Source: Hirsutella rhossiliensis
Taxonomy: Eukaryota; Ascomycota; Sordariomycetes; Hypocreales; Ophiocordycipitaceae
Direction: 5' to 3'
Assembly (NCBI RefSeq): GCF_020360975.1
Contig: NW_025408668.1
Location: 8,246,001-8,310,000 of the forward strand
Length of the DNA: 64,000 nt
In this document: piece after piece, positions 10,328 through 21,060 of the stretch
How positions within the stretch are numbered: position 1 is the first letter of the stretch
How the letters are laid out: each line of letters starts with the position of its first letter
Program-made: the position numbers and the translations under genes
Notes under the pieces: generated by a model
The model's database searches: none
Told to the model about the DNA's origin: nothing
The model's input: the letters and a program-made list of their open reading frames with translations, nothing else

Positions 10328-11488
10328 ATGTCCAAGTCCCCAGTCGTCATCAGCTCCAAAGGGCAGTTGGACGGCATCCTCAAGTCGTCCACAATTGTCG
10401 TTGCCGACTGTGAGCAGCCCCCGATGCGATGCTGCTCGGCGCCCCATGCCCACCTTGGAACTGCCGCTAGCTGCGACGTTTCGCCATCTCATGGCGCATC
10501 ATCCACCTCCAAATCTCTCTATGCCGCATTACAGGCTGACTCGCGTGCCATGCTCGTTCTAGTCTTTGCCGACTGGTGCGGTCCCTGCCGTCAGATCGCT
10601 CCGCTCTACGAAACACTCTCCCATTCGCTGACGCGTCCCAACCTCGTCACCTTTGTCAAGATCAACAACGATTCCAACCAGGACCTTGCCGAGGAATATG
10701 GCGTCTCCGCACTGCCCACCTTCCTCATCTTCCGCGACGCCAAGGTCATGGAAAAGGTGCAGGGAGCCAACCCCAAGCAACTGCAAGGCGTCGTCACCAA
10801 GCTTGCCGCCCAAGTCGAGACACTCGGCGAGAGCTCCGCATCCGGCACCGGCCCTTGGAGGGGCGCCGAGATCCCCAGAGGCTACATCGACATCACAGAC
10901 CAAATCGAAAAGACCGGCTGCGAGCTCCTGAACGCCGACGAAGCTGCCGGCCCCGTAAGGGTCCTGTTCGAGACATCCAAGCCCAGCGCCCTCGAAAAGG
11001 GGGACAGCTCGGCCAATGATTGGGTGGAGAGCGGCGCCGACGACCAGCTCCTCCTCTTTATACCCTTCCAGTCCTCGATCAAGCTCCATACCCTGCAGGT
11101 TGGCTTTTCCCTTCCTGCCTGTCCAGGTGCAGCTGCTAACAGCTTCCTGCAGCTCACGTCCCTGCCGCCACAGGGTCAGGACGACGTGTCGAGGCCCGAG
11201 GTCATCCGGCTATACATCAATCGAACCCAGAACATGGATTTCGGCGAGGCGGACGAGACAGAGCCTACGCAGGCCATAACCTTGACCGCCGATGACTGGA
11301 ACCCAGATGGCACCGCCAACATTGGCTTGCGCTTTGTCAAGTTTCAAAAGACGACGACTCTGGTTGTCTATGTTCAGCAAGGCTACGGCAGCCCTGAAAA
11401 GGTTCGTATCGACCGGCTGAAGCTCGTGGGCGAGGCGGGGCCGAGGCGAGATATGGGCAAGTTGCAGAAGGTCGGCGATGACGAGTGA
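10328..11488 (+). CDS. txl1: Thioredoxin-like protein with C-terminal PITH domain (Txl1/TXNL1 type)
   Basis: Three-exon model, 317 residues: 10328-10409, 10563-11098, 11153-11488. Splicing at GACT|GTGAGC and TTCTAG|TC gives the expected VVADFFADWCGPCRQ core, with the redox motif CGPC at residues 33-36. The cis-Pro loop ALPTFLIF follows. Residues about 130-300 form a PITH (proteasome-interacting thioredoxin) domain: YIDITDQIEK, LLLFIPFQSSIKLHTLQ, GLRFVKFQKTTTLVVYVQ. Family members reduce disulphides at the 26S proteasome in cytosol and nucleus. The start sits in GCCACCATG; an in-frame ATG 132 bases upstream would add a Ser/Pro-rich leader absent from the family. Both introns (153 and 54 nt) are multiples of three without stops, so the locus also reads as one open frame; the conserved fold supports splicing. 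Confidence 0.92.
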   Translation: MSKSPVVISSKGQLDGILKSSTIVVADCEQPPMRCCSAPHAHLGTAASCDVSPSHGASSTSKSLYAALQADSRAMLVLVFADWCGPCRQIAPLYETLSHSLTRPNLVTFVKINNDSNQDLAEEYGVSALPTFLIFRDAKVMEKVQGANPKQLQGVVTKLAAQVETLGESSASGTGPWRGAEIPRGYIDITDQIEKTGCELLNADEAAGPVRVLFETSKPSALEKGDSSANDWVESGADDQLLLFIPFQSSIKLHTLQVGFSLPACPGAAANSFLQLTSLPPQGQDDVSRPEVIRLYINRTQNMDFGEADETEPTQAITLTADDWNPDGTANIGLRFVKFQKTTTLVVYVQQGYGSPEKVRIDRLKLVGEAGPRRDMGKLQKVGDDE

Positions 11489-12452
11489 AGGGGAGAAGGG
11501 ATGGAAACGCTGCCTCCACGGGCACTTGTCAAGGCAAACGCACACGTCAGATGTGTTTGTGTATTGGGTCGCTCTGGCGTTGGCTGGTATGCTGCCAGAT
11601 AGACGGGACGAGCCCTTTGCTGTTTTGTTTCAGGAGCCGGCAAACATGTTTGGCGCTTCAGGGGATGGGGGCCGGGACTGCAAGACGAGACACCCGCATA
11701 GTTCGTCTACTGGCTAGCTTCACTCTTGCCTGCGGCACGCTCACGTCACTTGGCTGTTCTACAATGAGTCTTTCAAGACAGGGGCACGTCGAGGTAGTGA
11801 ATGGCTCTCTTGGGATGTTCGGCAGAAAGCTGGTGTTTGGGGAGGAAATGTCCGATCTCTCCGCCACGGCTCAAGTGCGAAGGGCACAGGCGCCAATTCG
11901 GAGGAGTGATCGGCGTGCAATTAAAATTGCTCTGGGGCATAACTGACGCTTCGATGGAGATCCATTGAGAACAGGATTCGAGCAACACGGGATATGATTT
12001 TTCATGTTATGCCAGCCGCACGAAGAAGAAAGGAAGAAAGAGGAAGCAGAGCTTAGGAGCGCGAAGCAAGAAATTTATACCGGACCAGGTCCCCGAAAAA
12101 AATCGTGCATGCTGCTGAGTCATGCCTGCCGCCTGTGGTGGTGGATGATCCCTGTCATTGGGTGTCTACCCTGGACCCTTGGGGATTTCCCAGTTGTAGA
12201 TATTTGCACAATGCGCCTCTTCTTCGAGACGGGCCTTGTGCGTGTGTTCGGACATGGACCGCCGACCGATTTTGAGCCGGGACAAGATGGAGAGGGAAAT
12301 TCTCCTCTGCAGCATTGTAATCCTTCTTTCATGTGAGACTTGCTGACGGGTGAGCATCTGCATCATTCGTGATATTCTCAGTCTTTGATTGGCTGGCTCC
12401 TGGAGGGGCTCTCTAGCAGTGACACGGCCGACCTTGACTCCCACCGAGCAAC
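11489..12452. other. Intergenic region
   Basis: The gap lies between the thioredoxin-like gene and the Clr5-domain gene. There is a short purine-rich stretch near 12020-12100. I see no gene, RNA or repeat. Confidence 0.5.
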
Positions 12453-14194
12453 ATGGATCCGAGCTGCACTGCAAAGCAGCAAGCCAACATCCCGTCCAGC
12501 CGGCCCCCCAACGTGAGCGGCACGGCCATGACAGGAACAATGCCCTGTCAACCCCGGAGCAGACCCAAGAACCCTCGGTCGCCTTAGCCGCTGCACCAGA
12601 ACGCCCTCTCAATGCTGAGGACGCTGGCTCCACGACTGCCGGGCAGGACGCCTGCAGTCGCCGACAAGCTCAGCTGCAAGGAGCACTCTGAGCAAGAATG
12701 GGAGGTGCATAAAGCCCTCATCGAGAAGCTGTACATTGGCGACAACCGCAAGCTCACCGAGACCATGGCCATCCTCGAATCCAAGCACGGCTTCGCCGCG
12801 ACGTGAGTGTCGGCCATCCACCCCCTTCGCCGCATATGTGGACCTTGGCAGTTGCGTACTGACACGTCACCTCGCCAAGGGAGCAAATGTACAAAAAACG
12901 ACTCAGGAAGTGGAACATTCGGAAACGGAGCTATCGTAAAGCAGTCGATGGCTCTGGTGCTTCGACACCGGCGCCATCCCTCGACGCCTCGGACGTGGAA
13001 GACACCGATGTGGAGCAAGTGCCGCGAAGACGGGTGCCGGCCGCCGGGCGCGCCCAAGTGGCTGTCAGCCGCACCGCCAGGATCGAGCCATATGCCGGGC
13101 TTGAGCTGGTGCTCGACAGCGTGGCTGCGTGGAGTCTGAGCAAGCTCCACAGCCGCGGCATCCAGTCGGACCCCATGTCGAGATATCTCGCATCACCGAA
13201 TCGCCCGCCCATCCAGGACAGCCGGACCATGTACCGGACCTTTGAGCTCGTCTTTGACCTGTGGTTCTATGGCAAGGGACAGCTGGCGGGCATGGCCGCG
13301 CGCAAGGCTTTTTACGCGCTCGAGTTTGTCCTGACCGAGGACCATCCGGATCTCGTGTGGCACATTCTCGACGCGATTTACGACATGGTTGACCGAGGGC
13401 ATATTCAACTCCACGCCATGTTTCTCGCCCATGCCAACGCGCTGGCCACAAGACTGTTGGCCGCAAACCACCCGCTCCTCAAGATTCTGCAACAGCTGAC
13501 CAAGTTCGACCATCGAACGGAGCAAGGTCAGCGTCAGATCTGCCACTTGCTTCGCCAGGCGTGGTTGCGCAACGTGCACATCCTCGGCCAACACATCGGC
13601 TCACTGGCCCCGCAACGTCTCTGGCTATACGAGCAGCTCATCTGGGACGGTCGCGCCCGCCTGCGGCAAGGGAGCGCGCTGGCGCAGAGGCGAGAGGTCA
13701 TCACACCGGCGCTCCATGAACTCTCGCAGCAGCAAGCGCCGGCGACGGGCGCCGGCGAGTACGAAAAGCTGCGCATCGACGCGCTCGTGCTCGAGTACAC
13801 GCAAATGGACCTTGGCGACCTGCAGAGGGCAGAGGAGCTGGCGACGGACCTGCTGATGCGCACGGCGTCGGACGCGGGCGCGAGGTCCAACGCGAGGTTC
13901 CACGCCTACGCCCGCAAGATGCTGGCGCGGCTGCAGCAGGAGAAGCGCGACTGGGCGCGGGCCGAGGAGAACTTCCGGTGGGCCATCACGAAGCGCGAGG
14001 CGGCGCATGGTGCCGAATCGAGCCTGCGCGTCATCCGTGACATGTGGGTGCTCGCGGCGCACTTTCAAAAGGCCGGCAGACAGGATGCCGCCGCACAGAT
14101 TGCCGAGGATGCCACGGCGAGGGCGGAGCGGCATCTGCAGGCCGGCCTAGCCGAGGCAATGAGCACGGCGCGCGACCATGACGGGCAAGAGTAG
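12453..14194 (+). CDS. Clr5-domain protein with helical/TPR-like C-terminal half
   Basis: Three-exon model, 529 residues: 12453-12512, 12588-12802, 12880-14194. The second intron starts GTGAGT and ends CCAAG; joining makes the Clr5 signature (residues about 54-107): EQEWEVHKALIEKLYI, then KLTETMAILESKHGFAAT, then EQMYKKRLRKWNIRK. Clr5 is an N-terminal DNA-binding-like domain named after an S. pombe heterochromatin factor and common in filamentous fungi. The rest is mostly alpha-helical; EYEKLRIDALVLEYTQ and ARKMLARLQQEKRDWARAEENF look like TPR repeats, typical of the family's C-terminal half. The first intron (GTGAGC...TTAG, 75 nt) removes an in-frame stop but lacks a strong branch site, so translation could instead begin at the ATG at 12612. 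It is probably nuclear; the target is unknown. Confidence 0.75.
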
Positions 14195-14747
14195 GAGCAT
14201 GGATGTGCTTGTGTACTTGGGCAGCTGCCACTCGCCAATCTTGCATGGCTGTCGCCCAGAGTCGTCGGGCAGGCAGCGCAGGACTGGCTGGTCGTACAAA
14301 GCGTGCGATGTAGATGCTGCAGAGCCTCGACTTCGTGTACTTGACGCCAGGACCATGGGCAGAGCCCTCGAGTTTACCGACCGACTGAATGTATGGCAGC
14401 TGAAACCACGGTATGTCCTGTGTGAGAAGTGATGGATTCTCAAGAGCTCTCGAGTGTGCAGCGCAAGCCATGTCTCTCGTTTATATGCAACTCACCAGTG
14501 GGAAGCTGCAGTTCCGTCCAGTGGCCCCCACCCACTCCAGCGGACAAAGTCTAGCCGCCACGATGACGTTGCGCGCACCTCGAGCGTGCGCCACTTCCCT
14601 GTTACACGCGCCCACTGCAACTGCTCGCCATACCTGAACCCACCTACATCACCAGTCGCCGTCGACAGACACGTAACCCCCGCGAGGCTTGATTGACTGC
14701 AGCGTCACGACTGCAGACGGAACAAGCAAACGCTTCTGCCCGAAAAC
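14195..14747. other. Intergenic region
   Basis: The gap lies between the Clr5 gene and the J-domain gene, on the same strand. The last 100 bases are a C-rich leader. I see no RNA gene or repeat. Confidence 0.5.
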
Positions 14748-15818
14748 ATGACGACCGAACGTCCCCCCAACTACTGCAAGTCCCCTCCCTGGCCCCTCGC
14801 GCGAGCACACCCGCTAACCCCCCGGGGGCCCCTGGTCGAAGACGCCATCTTGGGCATTCAGGACACGGCGACGGAGCAGCAAGTTCGAGATGCCTACAAG
14901 CGGTGGGTGATGCACAGAACACCCCCCCACGCGCCCGGTGGGAGTCTGTCAAGGCCAAGCGCACAGGCACAGATGGGGTGCTGACCTCGCCCACGCACCC
15001 TTGCCAGCGCCGCCCTCAAGACGCATCCCGACCGGGTAGCCGCCGACTCCCCCGAGCGCCCGGCGCGCACGCGCAAGTTCCAGCTCGTCAACGACGCCTA
15101 CTACACCCTCTCCGACGCCCGGCGCCGGTGCGACTACGACGCCCAGCGCAAGCTCTTTGGCGGCGGCGGCAACAGCAGTTCCGCGGACCCCTTTGGCGAG
15201 GCTGACGGCGAGGCAGAGGGGGGAGGGCAAGAAGAGCCGCACAAGGCCGGCTCCGCTGGCCAAAGCGCTTACTCGTGGGCGTGGAATTTCTTCACCAAGA
15301 AGGCTGGCGCGGGCGGCGACGGTGGCGGCGGCGGAGGCGGCGGCGACGGAGCAGACAGACAGCAGACGGAGAATGCGCAGTTTGGCGACGTCTTCGAGGA
15401 GATGATGCGCGAGCAGGGCATGGCCGAGGACGGCACCAACCGGCCGACCAAGAAGTTCTGGAGCCTGCTGGGCGGCGTCAGCGGCGGCGCCCTCGGCTTC
15501 ATCGTCGCAAACGTCCCCGGCATGGTGGCCGGCGCCGTGGCCGGCAACCGCCTCGGCGCCGTGCGCGACGCAAAGGGCAAGAGCGTCTTTGCCGTCTTCC
15601 AGGTGAGCCCGCAGCCCACCTCGATGCAACCAACCTTTGCCGCCCTTTGTCTTTGCTACCGCCTGCCAAGCTGCTGGCCATAAAGATATGGCCCTTTGCT
15701 CCCCTCTCTTGACCCGCGGCTGACTGGTTTCGGTGTGCAGGAACTTCCCCAGGACGACCGGGCCAGGTTGCTCAGCCAACTGGCCGCCCGCGTCTTCAGC
15801 CATGCCGTTGGCGTGTGA
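14748..15818 (+). CDS. J-domain (DnaJ-type) co-chaperone
   Basis: Four-exon model, 253 residues: 14748-14775, 14842-14902, 15008-15602, 15741-15818. The first intron has a GC donor (GCAAGT, position 14776), a CTAAC branch site and an AG acceptor; only this join gives NYYAILGI, the expected start of a J domain. The J domain spans residues about 8-75, with the Hsp70-contact motif HPD at 36-38 and RCDYDAQRKL at its end. A Gly-rich stretch follows (GGDGGGGGGGG), then a Gly/Ala-rich hydrophobic stretch (GGALGFIVANVPGMVAGAVAG) that could sit in a membrane. There is no zinc-finger region, so it is a class III J protein. It should stimulate an Hsp70; location and client are unknown. Confidence 0.88.
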
Positions 15819-16561
15819 GACGCGACCAACGGCGACCATGTGCTGAGCTGTTAGTAAACAACATTTTCAGCCGTCGGGAGACGCAGGGCTGAGCCCGCCT
15901 CTCCTTGCTTGCCTCGCAGGATCCTCTTTGGGAGTTCGCCAGGACCGCTCCTGGACGCGCATCCAGCCCACTCGCGCACGGTTCCTCACAAACCTTGAAC
16001 TCCGTCAGACACCAAACGGACACCTCCCAAGCCTAGACGACTCTTCACGCTTCATCCTCTCAAGCTCTGTGTATCCTTGGATTTGACATCAGGTGCAGGC
16101 AGCTGTAATCAATAAAGGCAATTTTATTCGGGGTCCTAAAAGCAGTTGCGTATGGCACGCGCTCTGGCCAGGCAGCATCGTACAGGCCATGTCCTCCGCG
16201 GTCGAAAACCAGCGTCCTGGAAACTCGTAGCACGAAACCGCCTATTCGCACAACGTGTAGTCCCGGGGGTCTCATTCCACCATGGTGGCAGACGTGCAGT
16301 CCGAGTCTGCGGCCAGTCGTGTGCCTCGCCAGTCTTCATGGTCCATGTCAATATTGTGGTCTTGGTAGCCGAGAGACATCGTGAAGAGAGCCACGTACAT
16401 TTGTTTGACCCGGACGTTCCTCATTCCCCATTTCGCGAATCCGTAGCGACGGATCTCATTCCCCTCCACACAGCAATTCCCGGTCTCTCGCCCGCGGCAA
16501 ACGTGTCGTCGTTATTCAACAAACACAAAAAGCACCCAGTCCATTGAACGCAGGACAGTGC
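15819..16561. other. Convergent intergenic region
   Basis: This holds the 3' sides of the J-domain gene (+) and SmB (-). I see no gene or repeat. Confidence 0.5.
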
Positions 16562-17547
16562 TTAGCGTCGAGGAGGTGGGTTGAAGCCGGGAGCACCGCC
16601 AGGAGGAGCACCTGGGGGAGCGCCGGGAGGACCACCCGGGGCATTGAAGCCAGACGGTCCAGGGAAATTCGGCTGGAAACCAGGAGGAGGCCAGGTTCCG
16701 GGGTAGCCAGGGGGAGGACCTGGAAACCTGTCAGCGTCTTGGAGAGGCGGGTGCTCAGCAAACATTCACGTACCTCCTCGCGTAAAAACGGAAGACCCTG
16801 GAAAGTTGGGGAAGCCGGGGGGCATGGCACCACCACCAACACCGGCAGCAGGCCCCTGATCATTGTCAGCCTCAGAACTGGTTGAGCTATAGGAGTCGTG
16901 GAGTCCCACGGCCAAAGAAGGAGGCGGAGCTCCTCGTCCAGCGGGTTTGGCCACGCCAGGACCGGCAGTGAGCGTAGAGGCGATTCCACCCGGAGCGCTT
17001 TTCCCGAGCCTGGCGCTGGGGTCGGCAGGGGGAGGCGACTCGGCAGAGACGGACACAATCTGGGCACCGCGGACGATGATCAGACCCAGAGTTCGTTTTT
17101 CATCGGTCTCGACGACCTGGACGGTGGGCTTTCCACCAGGCGCGGCGGCCGGCTTGGTCTGTCTGCGCTTAACGCGTCGAAACTCCTCGGTGTCGGCGAG
17201 GACGAGGTTCATATGCTGTTTGAAAAGTCAGCTGCGTGGCTCAAAGTCGCGGCACTCCATCTGCACAACATACCTTGTCAAAGGCAAGCATCTGGCCGGT
17301 CATGTGGCGGCTGTCATTGAGAATGACGCGCATCCGCCAGTTGATCTGGCACGAGAAGGGTCAGCTACAACTCGAAGAGGACTCTTCGCCTGATCGGCGC
17401 CCGAAAAACCGCTCCTTCGGCGGCTTCTCGCATCGGAGAGGGGGCACGTACGAATCCAATCTGGAGAAACACAGAAATCATTAGCATCTTCCCTGAATCT
17501 CCTTGGGCCGGGGGGAGACATACCATTTTCCCCTGCTTGTTCGACAT
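16562..17547 (-). CDS. SMB1: Small nuclear ribonucleoprotein SmB (spliceosome core)
   Basis: Five-exon model, 234 residues: 17547-17524, 17460-17452, 17345-17274, 17215-16774, 16719-16562. The Sm fold opens with MSNKQGKM, IGF, INWRMRVILNDSRHMTGQML and continues AFDKHMNLVLADTEEFRR, then TLGLIIVRGAQIVSVS (Sm2 motif). The tail is Gly/Pro-rich (PPGAPPGAPPGG). SmB is one of seven Sm proteins forming the ring on U1, U2, U4 and U5 snRNAs. Exon 2 is a 9-nt micro-exon encoding Ile-Gly-Phe, flanked by CTCCAG and GTACGT; skipping it would delete three residues in frame. The gene starts 390 bases from uL5, on the opposite strand. Confidence 0.93.
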
Positions 17548-17937
17548 ATTGACGGAAGGAAGCTCTGAGAGCTTGTCAAATGCAACTTGGGAAAGGCCGA
17601 AGGACTAAGTCTTGTCTGCGGAGCTCTTGCGCGACCGCGACGATGATGGAAGCTCTGGGCGCGTTTGCAAAGAGGTGAGTGCAAGGTCCAAATTTTGCGG
17701 AGCCTGATGCAGAAGGCTGAGCAGGAAAGATACAGGATCTATGTACCAGCTGCCAGCTACCCGCTAGTCCGCTTTGGGCCGCCGTCTGGCTCTCCACTTT
17801 TTGGCCGTCTCGCCTGAGGGCAGCAAAACCCTCGATTTTTTTCAAGCACCTCACAAAAATTCCGGCCCATACCAAGCGCCGCCTCCTTCCGACAACCTCG
17901 ACGCTTCAGCCTTTTGTCGACTAACAACACCGCAGCA
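17548..17937. promoter_or_regulatory. Bidirectional promoter region, SmB / uL5
   Basis: Only 390 bases separate the start codons of SmB (-) and the ribosomal protein uL5 gene (+), so both promoters and leaders must lie here. The uL5 side is pyrimidine-rich just before the ATG, as is common in fungal ribosomal protein genes. I do not recognise a specific factor site. Confidence 0.55.
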
Positions 17938-18581
17938 ATGGCGTCCGAAAAGGCAAACAACCCCATGCGGGAGCTCAAGATCCAGAAGCTGGTTCTGAAC
18001 ATTTCCGTCGGTGAATCTGGTGACAGACTCACGCGTGCCGCCAAGGTGCTCGAGCAGCTGTCGGGTCAGACGCCCGTCTACAGTATGTTGCGCCCATGGA
18101 TGCAGTGCCGAATTGGACTCGACTAATATGTTGTTTCTTAGGCAAGGCCCGCTACACCGTCCGTACCTTTGGCATCCGTCGTAACGAAAAAATTGCCGTC
18201 CACGTCACTGTCCGAGGCCCCAAGGTAAATAAACCCTGACTGCGCCGCCAGAGCGTCCGGCTGTCGGGTCCTCTAACAAGACGGCAGGCCGAGGAAATCC
18301 TTGAGCGTGGCCTCAAGGTCAAGGAGTACGAACTGCGCAAGCGCAACTTCTCCGAGACTGGCAACTTCGGCTTCGGCATCAGCGAGCACATCGATCTCGG
18401 CATCAAGTACGACCCCTCGATCGGTATCTACGGCATGGACTTTTACTGCTGCATGACCCGCCCCGGCGAGCGTGTCACCCGCCGAAGACGCATGAAGAGC
18501 AAGATTGGTGCCAGCCACCGCATCAAGCGCGAGGAGACAACCAAGTGGTTCAAGCAGCGCTTCGACGGCATTGTCCGATAA
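17938..18581 (+). CDS. RPL11: 60S ribosomal protein uL5 (L11)
   Basis: Three-exon model, 173 residues: 17938-18082, 18142-18224, 18288-18581. It contains the uL5 signatures [51 protein letters not shown] and [21 protein letters not shown], plus [22 protein letters not shown], given here in pieces. The length matches eukaryotic L11 (about 174). It binds 5S rRNA in the central protuberance of the large subunit. The start follows a pyrimidine-rich leader. All residues look normal. Confidence 0.97.
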
Positions 18582-19327
18582 GGGCTGTTTGCGGGGTTTT
18601 GTCTTTACGGTTGGCAATGGCGAATTGTTTTGAGGGGGAAATAGGAACACGCCGTCATGTATTTCCGGTTCCTTTCTACATGAGCTCGAACGAGAGTTTC
18701 GTCGAGCACGGCCTCAGAGACCGACCGGCACCTCCGCCGGCTTCCGTACACCTGCCCACGAACAATGTGAGGCTCGTCGGCCCCGCCGAATGCTTTCTCG
18801 CAAGTCCAGCATGTACTGTACGTACCTTAGATTTGACAGTATATGGACAATGGACGGGTTACTCAGACTCTTAAATCAGCGCACAAACGATTTCGTCGAG
18901 TGCACGGCTGTCCCAAACAGGCAACATGGCGCGCGGGTGGGGCCAGGTGGCTCAGCCCAAAGCCACCGGCCGCAGTCCAACAGGCAGCAGGCACAACACA
19001 GCGCCGAAGCATGTCGCAAATCGCCCGACTTCTTGCTCGGGGGTCCATGCACAAGGCGATTAGCGAGGGAAGCCCCTGAAACTGGGGTGGAATGATGTCA
19101 GCTCACTGCCCTGCTGTTCTTACATATAACGTCGACGGCTGCTCGACTCTTAGTCGCGTCTCCTCAAGACTGAACGCCCTCTCAATCCTCGGTCCACTTG
19201 ACGAGCGAGTATCAATTCTCTGCTCGACGACGTTTTCCCTTTGTCATCATATCAAACCGCGACGACAGGAATAGTTGAGCACAACCTCATCCGAGCTTCA
19301 CCAACCACCTCTACTTCAGCCGCAACA
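18582..19327. other. Intergenic region
   Basis: The gap runs between uL5 and the next plus-strand gene. I see no RNA gene, repeat or coding continuity. Confidence 0.5.
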
Positions 19328-19993
19328 ATGGGCTCGGCCGAGTCCAAACAAGTGGAAGGCCGCTTGCGACAGGCAAGACTCGCCAACATCAATCTCCCCG
19401 AGAGATTCAACATGTACTACAAAGGCAAGAGTGGACTGAAAGTGGTCCTGGGAGAGAGCAAGTCAGAGCCCTGCAGCTTGGTTTCCATGCCCGGCGGCTG
19501 GTATGGCGAGCTTATCCTGTATAATGGGCCGACTGTCGAGGCAGCCCCTGTGGCTGTAGTACGGAGTGGCCGAAAGATGGGATTCCACGACAGCATCGAG
19601 CTAGCAGCATCACGACCAGAGCAACAACCCACCCGGGAGGAGTTGCGGTGCCAAAGCAATGGATGGTCCATGTCATACGCATTCGTGACCATGGTTGACT
19701 CGACTTCGCTGCCTGAAAAGTTCGAGTGGCGCAGCAGTCGCGGCGACGAGGTCAGGGGCTTAGGCGAGCAGTCTTACGGCTGGAAGCTGGTGTGGCTGAG
19801 CCACCAAGACGAGGTCGTTGCTGTTGGAACAGAGGCAGCGTTGAGCTTGTCCTTGAGCAAAGCGGGAGCGTTCCAGTTCGTGGGGCGAGGGGCATCAGGC
19901 GAGCTGGGAGATGCCTGGGCGGTCATGGCTGTGGTATCGTTTCTGAGGATCGTGCAGAGGCAGATGCAAACAGCCACCACGGCATCCGTGTGA
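19328..19993 (+). CDS. Uncharacterised fungal-specific protein
   Basis: Single exon, 221 residues, starting at the ATG in CAACAATGGGC; upstream codons in the same frame contain no other ATG. The body has LPERFNMYYKGKSGLKVVLGE, GGWYGELILYNGP and a C-terminal block FEWRSSRGDEVRGLG, GWKLVWLSHQDEVVAVG, GELGDAWAVMAVVSFLRI. This pattern of alternating strands recurs in an unnamed family in Pezizomycotina; the strand-rich layout and long final helix recall a tubby/LURP-like fold, but that is inference. There is no signal peptide. MGSAES at the N-terminus places Gly at position 2, so N-myristoylation is conceivable. Function unknown. Confidence 0.75.
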   Translation: MGSAESKQVEGRLRQARLANINLPERFNMYYKGKSGLKVVLGESKSEPCSLVSMPGGWYGELILYNGPTVEAAPVAVVRSGRKMGFHDSIELAASRPEQQPTREELRCQSNGWSMSYAFVTMVDSTSLPEKFEWRSSRGDEVRGLGEQSYGWKLVWLSHQDEVVAVGTEAALSLSLSKAGAFQFVGRGASGELGDAWAVMAVVSFLRIVQRQMQTATTASV

Positions 19994-21060
19994 CGAAAGG
20001 GAGCTGGACGACTGCATGGACTGAATTAAAGCGCATGAGGCTACGTTTCGGATAGAGACCTAAGATACCCATTGCAATTTATTCTTAAGCGGCGAGGCTC
20101 GACGTGTTCGTGGTCTCAAGCGACTAACTATAGCGCTAAAGCGATTGAATTTTATAGCTAGGTAAACTTAACCTGCTTTTTATACTATATTGCCTGCTGC
20201 TTAAGTGAGAGTTTCCTCAAACTTAGGTAGAAACTTTTTAAAAAACCATCTGTCCTACTAGATAAGGGCCTATAGCTTGTTTTATACTCTTCGGGTCCGT
20301 CTATTGTCTGTCTGTCTGGAGGAGAAGATGTTGTATCTGCCTACAGGGGAAAAAGGTGAAAAGGTAATCAACCACAAAGCAAGGCGGTAAACGTGCTCCT
20401 TTTATATCTGCTCGTCCATGCGCCGGTGGCCCAAGCCCGGCACCAGCCCGCCCTTGCGTCGCAATCCGCACTTCATGACTGAATCATAGTTGGAGGGCGG
20501 ACATGTGAGGGCGAGCGAAATAAGCGTGCGTTCGTCTGCAAACCCCCGGCACGAGCCACCGCACGGCGCATGCATGCGTGCCGAGTCGGGCGTGGATCGA
20601 ACCTTGGTGCTCCGTAGGTGTCACTGTGCAGCCCACGCCACTTCTTGCCCTTTGGCCATCAAGTCAGAATTGCACTGATAGTGCATCACGCATCACGCAC
20701 GTACCTCGCCCAGGCCACGCCGGACAAAGGCGGGGGTTGCAGATGCTGATTCCTCAGGTGACAATTTTGGCCCCTCGCACTGTGCCAAGTACTGTCTTCA
20801 GAGGCTGGCCGCGGAAAATTGCTAGGGGAGCATGCCTCGGAATTTGCAGGCAAAACCGCGCGTGGCCCGTTGATTGGCCGGCCCGGTCAGCTCCGCTCCA
20901 CCTCCTCCCTCCACAGACTCTGCTCTGGTCACTGTCCTCCCAAAAAACTCCATTGCTCTCCTCAAAGGCAGCATCGCAGCCCCCAATCTCCCCTCTCCCC
21001 AGTTGCACCCTGCTGCAATTGCTTCCTCTCTTCATCTGGACCTTCTCACGCCTCCCTATC
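19994..21060. other. Intergenic region, ATP1 promoter plus AT-rich relic
   Basis: The left third holds an AT-rich segment (listed separately). The remainder is GC-rich and ends in a long C/T-rich leader just before ATP1. I see no gene. Confidence 0.5.
20085..20290. repeat. AT-rich segment with RIP-like signature (decayed repeat relic)
   Basis: This stretch is sharply AT-richer than its surroundings and full of TpA steps (TATAGCTAGGTAAA, TTTTTATACTATATT, CCTACTAGATAAG), with few ApT steps and few CpG. That is the usual mark of repeat-induced point mutation (C to T) on duplicated DNA in ascomycetes. No reading frame or terminal repeat survives, so the original element cannot be named. Confidence 0.5.

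Noticed and set aside
20580..20625. GGTTCGATCC on the minus strand, another B-box look-alike
   Set aside because: The T stem does not pair on either side of the loop and no acceptor stem is present.
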